A stretch of DNA of 11,719 nt from NCBI GenBank assembly GCA_022844585.1, contig JALHLM010000146.1, forward strand, positions 1 through 11,719, read 5' to 3'. Positions 7,601 to 11,719 of this stretch are shown here, piece after piece; the first letter of the stretch is position 1; every line of letters begins with the position of its first letter. Source of the DNA: Pirellulales bacterium. GTDB taxonomy: Bacteria > Planctomycetota > Planctomycetia > Pirellulales > JALHLM01. Made by a program: the position numbers and the translations under genes. The notes under the pieces were generated by a model. The model was not told the DNA's origin and did not search any database. It worked only from the letters and a program-made list of their open reading frames with translations.

Positions 7601-10177
7601 ACGGCCCTGTCGGCTTTCCATACCGCCCTCCCGCGCCGCATCGCCGACGCTGCGCAAGCGAATCAGCAACTCGCCGAGCCTTCCACCCGCGCGGAACGTC
7701 TGATCGCGCTACGGCGTGTCGAGCGCGCGTTGCGCATCCTCGACCCGCGCGATGCGCGACAGAGTGGCGACGTGGCCGTGTGCGCACTCGTCGACGCCGC
7801 GGAGTGGCAATCGCTACTCACCTGGCACGCCGATCGCGCCGCCCGGGCCGCCGGTCAGGCCTTCAGTGGCGACGCGGAACGCTGGAGCAGCGTCGCGGCC
7901 GACTACCAGTCGCAAGCGGCGGCCATTTTCGGCGACAGCGACTCCGAGTCCACAAAACCGTCGACGCTCGTGCTGGACGGGGACGATACGATCGATCTGA
8001 GCGTCGAGCCGAATCAATCGCTCGCGCTGACGCTCAGCAACACGGGCGCGGCGCCAGCCGATGTTTGGTTGTCCTTGAAGTTCGATCCCGAGACGGTCGC
8101 CATTGAACCCAGCGGCCAATACGTTTGGAACGCGGAACACGAAGTGAACGGAGCAACTTCGGAACGCGACGCGCAGTTGATGGCAGGCGCCCCGTCATTG
8201 CGGATCAACCCGGGCCAGGAGATTCCCTTGCGCTTGCAGGCGCGATCCCTGTCGCGCGCTGCGCAGCCCGCCCGCGTGATTGCGCGGGCGCTCACACGGG
8301 AATCGGTTGCCCGACATGCGATGAGTTTGAATCTGCCGTCGAGCGACACGGTCGAATTGGCCATCGATGGCGTACCGGGCACGGCGACGCGTCAACCGGA
8401 CGGCTGGCTGCTGACGCCGTTTCCGAATCGCGACAACGCCTATCAATGGTCGCTCGCCAACAGCGGTGAGTCGGCCAAGGAAGTCAAGGCGGAACTGTTC
8501 GCGCTGACACGCCCCTGGACGGGCAGTGCGCCGCAAGGCAGCTTGAGCGCCGCCGAAGCCACCGAACTGCGCGATCGCTTGGGACCACTCGAACTGCTCA
8601 AAACGGTTGACAAGATCCCGCTTCCCAGCGGACGCGTATCGACGCCATTGCCGTTTCCCCCGCCGGATCCTGCGGCCGCGGCGCCTCCAGCGGATCAGCC
8701 GGCGCCTCCGCCGCCGCGGTTCGATCACGGGCTGCTGCTCCAAATCACGGATGCGGCCGACGGGCGCGTGTCGCTGCATTGGATTCAGTCGTCGCCACAG
8801 CGCCCGAGACGGTTCGTCCGGCCGCGCGTGCGTTACAACGGCATCGACGAACGCATAGAGATCTCTGTCACCGCGGAAGACCCGGCTGGCATGCCGGCAC
8901 AGCCGGTGCGCGTGGCCTGCGAAACGCTGGAACCATTGCCGACGGGCACGCAAGCGCGATTGTCGGACGAATTGCGCGCCCCGGACTATCGCGCACAACT
9001 CTGGATTGAAGCGCCGCTCGATCCGGCGCGCGTGGTCATGCTGGCGATCAGCGTCGACGGTTATCCGCGGGCATTCCTGTACCGCGTGCCGTGTCAGGAA
9101 TCGGGGAGTGATCTCGCGGCGGAGGATGACGTGCTGGCCATCCGCGTGAAATCGCCAGCGACCGACGCCGCGTTCCACGCGCCGGCGAGTGCGATCAACG
9201 TCCTGGCGGAAATCGATCTGCCGCGCGGCGCGGAGGACGACGACGCGACACAGATTGAACTAGGCTTCGATACCGATCGTGATCGTGAGTTCCGTGGCGA
9301 ATCCACCACGCGCATCAGCGGCGATCGCCAGGTGCAGAACCAGCTGCTCCAACTATTGCCGAACGGGCAAGTCGTCGTGCATCCTCGCGTCACTGATTTC
9401 GAACTAGCCCTGACGCCACCTGGTTTGATCAACAATCGCGTCGGCGTGATGGGGCGCATTTTATGGGGCGATCGCGCCGCTTGGAGCGAGCCGCGCGAAA
9501 TCGTGCTCGACGGCGCTGCCCCGCGCATCGAGCGCGTGCGCGTGAAACCTGCCGGAGTGGCCGCAATCGGCAGCCCGGTCGAGGTCACCTGCCTGGCGCT
9601 CGACGGCGACCTGGCCGGCGTGGAGAGCGTGGAGATGACGATCGATCTCCTCGGCGCGGCCGTGTTCGAAGGCAATCCGCCGCCGACACCGGCGGTCCTT
9701 GGCGCCGATCGCCGGTGGAAGGCTCAGTTGGACACCGCCCCAATCGGCGCTGGCACGTATCACGTACTGGTGCGCGCCACGGACAAGGTCGGCAACGTGA
9801 GCGAAGTGGATTCAAGCGCCTCGGTGCGATTACTGTCGGCAGAGACAATCGCCGCCGAGTTGCGTCGCGCCACGAATCGCGTCTCGGGCGCGGTACAGTA
9901 CGGCCGCTCCGGCTTTGGCGGTGTGATGGTTCGACTTGAAGCGCTTCCACCGTATCCCGCCGCGCCGCCCATGCCGGCGGGCGCTGCTCCCGCGGAGCCG
10001 ATCGCGCCGGTCGCCACGGACGATCAAGGCACCTTCCTCTTCGAACGCGTCCCGCCCGGCAAATACAAGCTCACAGCGGAAGGCGTCGTCCGCAACAAGA
10101 CGCGCCGCGCCGAGGCGGAAGTCACGGTGGAGCCCGCCCCGACGGCGGTGCGGCCATTGCGACTTGAGTTGCGCTAG
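4670..10177 (+). CDS. Giant membrane-anchored protein with caspase-like (probable pseudo-caspase) domain and C-terminal beta domains
   Basis: This encodes 1,835 residues. Residues 1-44 are polar and end in RNVRR; 45-64 are one transmembrane helix (VLIPCCAIALLAWFAWLVWA), so the rest should be extracytoplasmic by the positive-inside rule. Residues about 70-310 fit the caspase/peptidase C14 fold: VVLVVSAHG holds the expected His-Gly (His152), KILILDMGR is the strand that usually reads LDAC(R/H)SG, and VFGAALQRGLTGAADEDDDQRVTLIELHRYA matches the late helix. The Cys position is Gly201, so protease activity is doubtful. Residues about 310-505 are an Ala/Thr/Pro-rich linker, 506-1095 a mostly helical region, 1097-1220 a beta-sandwich, 1326-1352 a Pro-rich spacer, 1616-1725 Ig-like, and 1738-1835 resemble a carboxypeptidase-regulatory module (DDQGTFLFERVPPGKYKL). 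The frame opens at 4523; the ATG at 4670 is preferred and 4598 is the alternative. The function is unknown, perhaps envelope scaffolding or ligand sensing. Confidence 0.85.
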   Translation: MSEESTAEQPVEAQPAVTPRIVRHGWNPPASGIWALLTGRNVRRVLIPCCAIALLAWFAWLVWAPLQHPRVQFVCLSGADYRVLRAEPIAYVAEDVAGLAEHGSLFTEGSEQTEPYIWDSLAEPAKFQSLGARLNGIVDDVRDQVVLVVSAHGLIDGGDAYLACRNFDPANPKAGRVSAADLVKQLRACRAGKKILILDMGRIPDDPRMGYVWNDFAARFANEIRASADESLFLFVANGVGEQSHVSSAIERSVFGAALQRGLTGAADEDDDQRVTLIELHRYASASVSDWVQYVSSGAEQQHPLLAWGGEGVEGPETKVEKAAALENAAADVVLAPVSPEYAAGAMPAMSEQVLAARATSRGEAWYLALNADNEAKRANGTASPAATGGSTAAAAKDAATSSLKRLNFSNVRSAGQLRSQAESGAREASREASRVAADQAVEAQTQKAPAANTPTAPAAEGTPPVVANESATPTVAATSPAPATTTEAPTGTAATPGAPGNAAAARTALPKLFAEAWRLRDELAALPPELRPADYAPHAWREMERALLDYELQYRAGRVGDSRRITGGLNRMIAGQRRLLASITDATIGPAATGPTQMLRFRPWAAARLQGAHSAAMARLMEARSGRVADPALAGVMQSIDNAATDQTAFRAAWATVPPSAQQYSEVRGASTFGGVQTINWTTARLAWQTERIAETLAAAAPWLTPWVAAEFDAADTLRWEGERELLDAIGAGHATRAQRILEQSLARYQTIAAHIELVGHARHLERELLSKAPEYLRLQASIPTQGRVTPPSHELFSSLCEQLEQLSEMLITPDPARIEELRDVTGKLVELRAKLEEPISADQLAELTSPPPQLGEPARIAAILFTPLPSAESRMRLLSIASRLEGRLISDLKPARATDYTPPLYDPVADAYHAVNAARLHWTMTRLSTLDQVDGRQDKAKVDTAFMELQSAAAIVSPLELATVTAFEKQLDAYQTALSAFHTALPRRIADAAQANQQLAEPSTRAERLIALRRVERALRILDPRDARQSGDVAVCALVDAAEWQSLLTWHADRAARAAGQAFSGDAERWSSVAADYQSQAAAIFGDSDSESTKPSTLVLDGDDTIDLSVEPNQSLALTLSNTGAAPADVWLSLKFDPETVAIEPSGQYVWNAEHEVNGATSERDAQLMAGAPSLRINPGQEIPLRLQARSLSRAAQPARVIARALTRESVARHAMSLNLPSSDTVELAIDGVPGTATRQPDGWLLTPFPNRDNAYQWSLANSGESAKEVKAELFALTRPWTGSAPQGSLSAAEATELRDRLGPLELLKTVDKIPLPSGRVSTPLPFPPPDPAAAAPPADQPAPPPPRFDHGLLLQITDAADGRVSLHWIQSSPQRPRRFVRPRVRYNGIDERIEISVTAEDPAGMPAQPVRVACETLEPLPTGTQARLSDELRAPDYRAQLWIEAPLDPARVVMLAISVDGYPRAFLYRVPCQESGSDLAAEDDVLAIRVKSPATDAAFHAPASAINVLAEIDLPRGAEDDDATQIELGFDTDRDREFRGESTTRISGDRQVQNQLLQLLPNGQVVVHPRVTDFELALTPPGLINNRVGVMGRILWGDRAAWSEPREIVLDGAAPRIERVRVKPAGVAAIGSPVEVTCLALDGDLAGVESVEMTIDLLGAAVFEGNPPPTPAVLGADRRWKAQLDTAPIGAGTYHVLVRATDKVGNVSEVDSSASVRLLSAETIAAELRRATNRVSGAVQYGRSGFGGVMVRLEALPPYPAAPPMPAGAAPAEPIAPVATDDQGTFLFERVPPGKYKLTAEGVVRNKTRRAEAEVTVEPAPTAVRPLRLELR

Positions 10178-10183
10178 GCCCGA

Positions 10184-10319
10184 AGCGGCCCGCGAAACAC
10201 GCGGAACACGCAAAAGTAGTAGTCAATAGACCTGGTCAGTGCTCGCGCTTGAAGTTGGCGACGCGAGATTACACGAACCTCCTAAACTTTCGTGTGTTTC
10301 GCGTGTTTCGCGGGCCGCT
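10184..10319. repeat. 33-bp inverted repeat built of CRCGAAACA-type nonamers
   Basis: The left arm at 10184-10216 and the reverse complement of the right arm at 10287-10319 agree in 30 of 33 bases, with a 70-bp spacer. Each arm has an outer AGCGGCC followed by three nonamer-like units (CGCGAAACA, CGCGAAACA or CGCGGAACA, then CACGAAAG or a variant). Smaller hairpins lie in the spacer: CTCGCG 10242-10247 with CGCGAG 10262-10267, and ACACGAA 10271-10277 with TTCGTGT 10289-10295, which competes with the large stem. It fills the gap between two convergent genes and could act as a bidirectional terminator, though no T-run flanks it, or be a dispersed intergenic repeat. Confidence 0.85.
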
Positions 10320-10355
10320 CTGAATTGTAGTTGTCGGAGAGGTCACAGACCTTGG

Positions 10356-11375
10356 CTACAGTTTCGCTGGCCTGCCGGAGAGGCAGCAGTCTTCTGGGCA
10401 GACGTCGTGGTTGGCGGGGAATTCGCCGATGGCGCGGCGGGCTGGTGCGTTGCTCATCCGTTCTAAGATCAGTTCGCGGATCATCTCCACGTACTTCGGA
10501 TGCGTCCCCACGGTGGCGGCGCGGATCAGATTCAGATTGAGCGTTTCGCAGAGCTCGCGGGCTTCGGTGTCGAGGTCGAACAGGATTTCCATGTGATCGG
10601 AGAGAAATCCGACGGGCGACATCACGACGTCCCGCACGCCTGCTTTGGCGAGCGAGCGGAGGTGATCGCAGACGTCAGGTTCCAGCCACGGTTGTGTCGG
10701 CGGGCCGCTGCGGCTCTGGTAGACCAATTGCCAGCGCTCGTGTCCCAATCGCTCCGCCGTCAGCCGACAGGTCTCCGTCAGTTGTTCGACGTACCGGCAG
10801 TTGTTGGCCATGGCCGTGGGAATGCTGTGTGCCGTGAACACGAGCGCCGCGTTTGCTCGCTGTTCTTTCGACAGCTTCGACATCGCCTCAGAGATGCGAT
10901 CCGCCACGGCTTCGATAAACAGCGGGTGATTGTAGAAGACGCGAATCTTGTCGATCACGGGCGCTTGCGGGCCGACCTCGGCCTGGGCCGCGGCGATGTT
11001 TTCCCGATACTGCCGGCAACCAGAGTACGAACTGTACGCCGACGTGACGAACGCCAAGGCGCGGCGCACGCCATCGTCGGCCATGCGGCGTAGCGTGTCC
11101 GTCAACAGCGGATGCCAGTTTCGGTTTCCGAAATAGATTGGTAGGAGGGTTCTGTCCTGGATGAAACTCTCGTGAAGCGCGGCGATTAGCGCGCGATTCT
11201 GAGCATTCAGCGGACTGACGCCGTGGAACTGCTCGTAGTGATGGGCCACTTCCAGCATCCGCTCGCGTGGCACCGGTTTGCCGCGGAGGACGTTTTCCAG
11301 GAACGGCAGCACGTCGTCCATCTTCTCGGGGCCGCCGAAAGAGACGAGCAGCAAGGCGTCGTACGGTAAGCTCAC
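10356..11375 (-). CDS. hemH: Ferrochelatase (HemH/CpfC), probably with a [2Fe-2S] cluster
   Basis: This encodes a 339-residue enzyme that inserts Fe2+ into a porphyrin at the end of haem synthesis (protoporphyrin IX, or coproporphyrin III in the CpfC branch; the sequence alone does not settle which). It starts LPYDALLLVSFGGPE, typical of the family. TAHSIP holds the catalytic His183, LVYQSRSGPPTQPWLEPD is the ferrochelatase signature, and PVGFLSDHMEILFDLD supplies the acidic active-site Glu263. Cys120 (YSSYSGCRQY) and the C-terminal Cys326, Cys330 and Cys331 (HDVCPEDCC) form a plausible four-Cys set as in cluster-bearing ferrochelatases. Translation begins at a GTG (11373-11375), the only start that keeps the conserved N terminus; no strong ribosome site is visible. 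It converges with the giant gene and is divergent from the reading frame at 11563. Confidence 0.95.
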   Translation of the reverse strand: MSLPYDALLLVSFGGPEKMDDVLPFLENVLRGKPVPRERMLEVAHHYEQFHGVSPLNAQNRALIAALHESFIQDRTLLPIYFGNRNWHPLLTDTLRRMADDGVRRALAFVTSAYSSYSGCRQYRENIAAAQAEVGPQAPVIDKIRVFYNHPLFIEAVADRISEAMSKLSKEQRANAALVFTAHSIPTAMANNCRYVEQLTETCRLTAERLGHERWQLVYQSRSGPPTQPWLEPDVCDHLRSLAKAGVRDVVMSPVGFLSDHMEILFDLDTEARELCETLNLNLIRAATVGTHPKYVEMIRELILERMSNAPARRAIGEFPANHDVCPEDCCLSGRPAKL

Positions 11376-11430
11376 AGGGCTGGCTTTCGTGTTTCAAGCG
11401 GACGGGAGCGCGAGGCGGGCCATCTGCCGG

Positions 11431-11459
11431 ATTATTGGAGGCCGCCCCGCCGCTGACAA
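11431..11459 (-). promoter_or_regulatory. Promoter of hemH
   Basis: On the minus strand TTGTCA (11459-11454, 5/6) and AATAAT (11436-11431, 5/6) are separated by exactly 17 bp. The start would be near 11424, giving a leader of about 50 nt before the GTG. The leader contains GAAACACGAAAG (reverse complement of 11384-11395), resembling the nonamer units of the repeat at 10184-10319. Confidence 0.6.
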
Positions 11460-11488
11460 GCTCGCCGGACGGCCAGGCCCGGGGGGTA

Positions 11489-11518
11489 TTGCCCTCGGAT
11501 GCCGCGCCGGCGGATAAC
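11489..11518 (+). promoter_or_regulatory. Candidate promoter for the reading frame at 11563
   Basis: TTGCCC (11489-11494) and GATAAC (11513-11518) are 18 bp apart, with 4/6 matches each. A start near 11525 would leave a 38-nt leader. It is divergent from the hemH promoter, with about 30 bp between the two -35 elements. Confidence 0.3.
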
Positions 11519-11562
11519 ATTCGCGAAGCGGCGCATCGCGCCGCCGGAACCCTTTGCACGGC

Positions 11563-11719
11563 ATGAATTCAGAATCCCCCGATACCGTACTGTCTCCTTT
11601 TCGACGGCCGCTGGCCGCTGCGCCGACGCTAGGGCCGGCGCAGTGGGCCGCTTTGTCGCAGAGCCGCCTCTGTGGCGGGCTGCCGGACTCGGACCTCCGG
11701 CAAATCGGCGCCGCGCTCC
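11563..11719 (+). CDS. Partial N terminus of an unidentified protein (runs off window)
   Basis: From the ATG at 11563 the frame is open without a stop to the window edge (52 codons). It begins MNSESPDTVLSPFRRP and continues PAQWAALSQSRLCGGLPDSD then LRQIGAAL. The pattern of a short helix, then S-x-L-x-x-G-L-x-x-x-x-L-x-x-I, resembles the entry to a cyclic-nucleotide-binding (Crp-like) domain, but the fragment is too short to rely on this. There is no clear ribosome site. Its position, divergent from hemH and with a candidate promoter, supports it being a real gene. Confidence 0.45.
   Translation, partial: MNSESPDTVLSPFRRPLAAAPTLGPAQWAALSQSRLCGGLPDSDLRQIGAAL

Noticed and set aside
8195..9178. 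327-codon minus-strand frame inside the giant gene, plus similar frames at 5360-6004 and 6206-6964
   Set aside because: These are Arg-rich translations opposite a convincing coding frame, without motifs or ribosome sites; they are shadow frames.

Overview
The window looks like chromosomal DNA from a planctomycete, most likely of the Pirellulales type. The evidence is two exported proteins ending in a VPEPST-hydrophobic-RRR (PEP-CTERM) tail, a secreted PQQ-type beta-propeller protein, a giant membrane-anchored protein with a caspase-like domain, a CsrA homologue, and GC-rich sequence with long promoter-containing intergenic regions. The assignment rests on protein style and architecture; no rRNA is present to confirm it.

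Layout: (1) 1-394 holds csrA on the + strand with a GGA-rich leader. (2) 585-757 holds a well-formed tRNA-Glu(TTC) with its own near-consensus sigma-70 promoter and a T-rich tail. (3) 931-3137 holds two tandem minus-strand PEP-CTERM genes, one with a DFE...GW / NDWWWAVDN-type beta-sandwich and one LamG-like. Each has its own upstream region, and both upstream regions carry a similar C5-6-(C/T)ATTTTG box. A perfect 11-bp hairpin with a T-tract terminates the second. (4) From 3277 on the + strand come a secreted PQQ-like propeller gene and then a 1,835-residue protein. The latter has one N-terminal transmembrane helix, a caspase-like domain in which the expected catalytic Cys is Gly, a long Ala/Thr/Pro linker, about 590 mostly helical residues, and several beta domains ending in a carboxypeptidase-regulatory-like module. 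(5) 10178-10355 is the gap between convergent genes and contains a 33-bp, 30/33 inverted repeat built of CRCGAAACA-type nonamers. (6) 10356-11375 on the minus strand is hemH (ferrochelatase), with a GTG start, a strong promoter, and a Cys set suggesting a [2Fe-2S] cluster. (7) At 11563 a divergent + strand reading frame runs off the window.

The genes do not form one obvious pathway. The region combines housekeeping functions (CsrA regulation, tRNA, haem synthesis) with cell-surface or extracytoplasmic proteins. The most unusual items are the giant pseudo-caspase protein, the shared box upstream of the two PEP-CTERM genes, and the nonamer inverted repeat. No transposase, integrase, CRISPR array or phage gene was seen.
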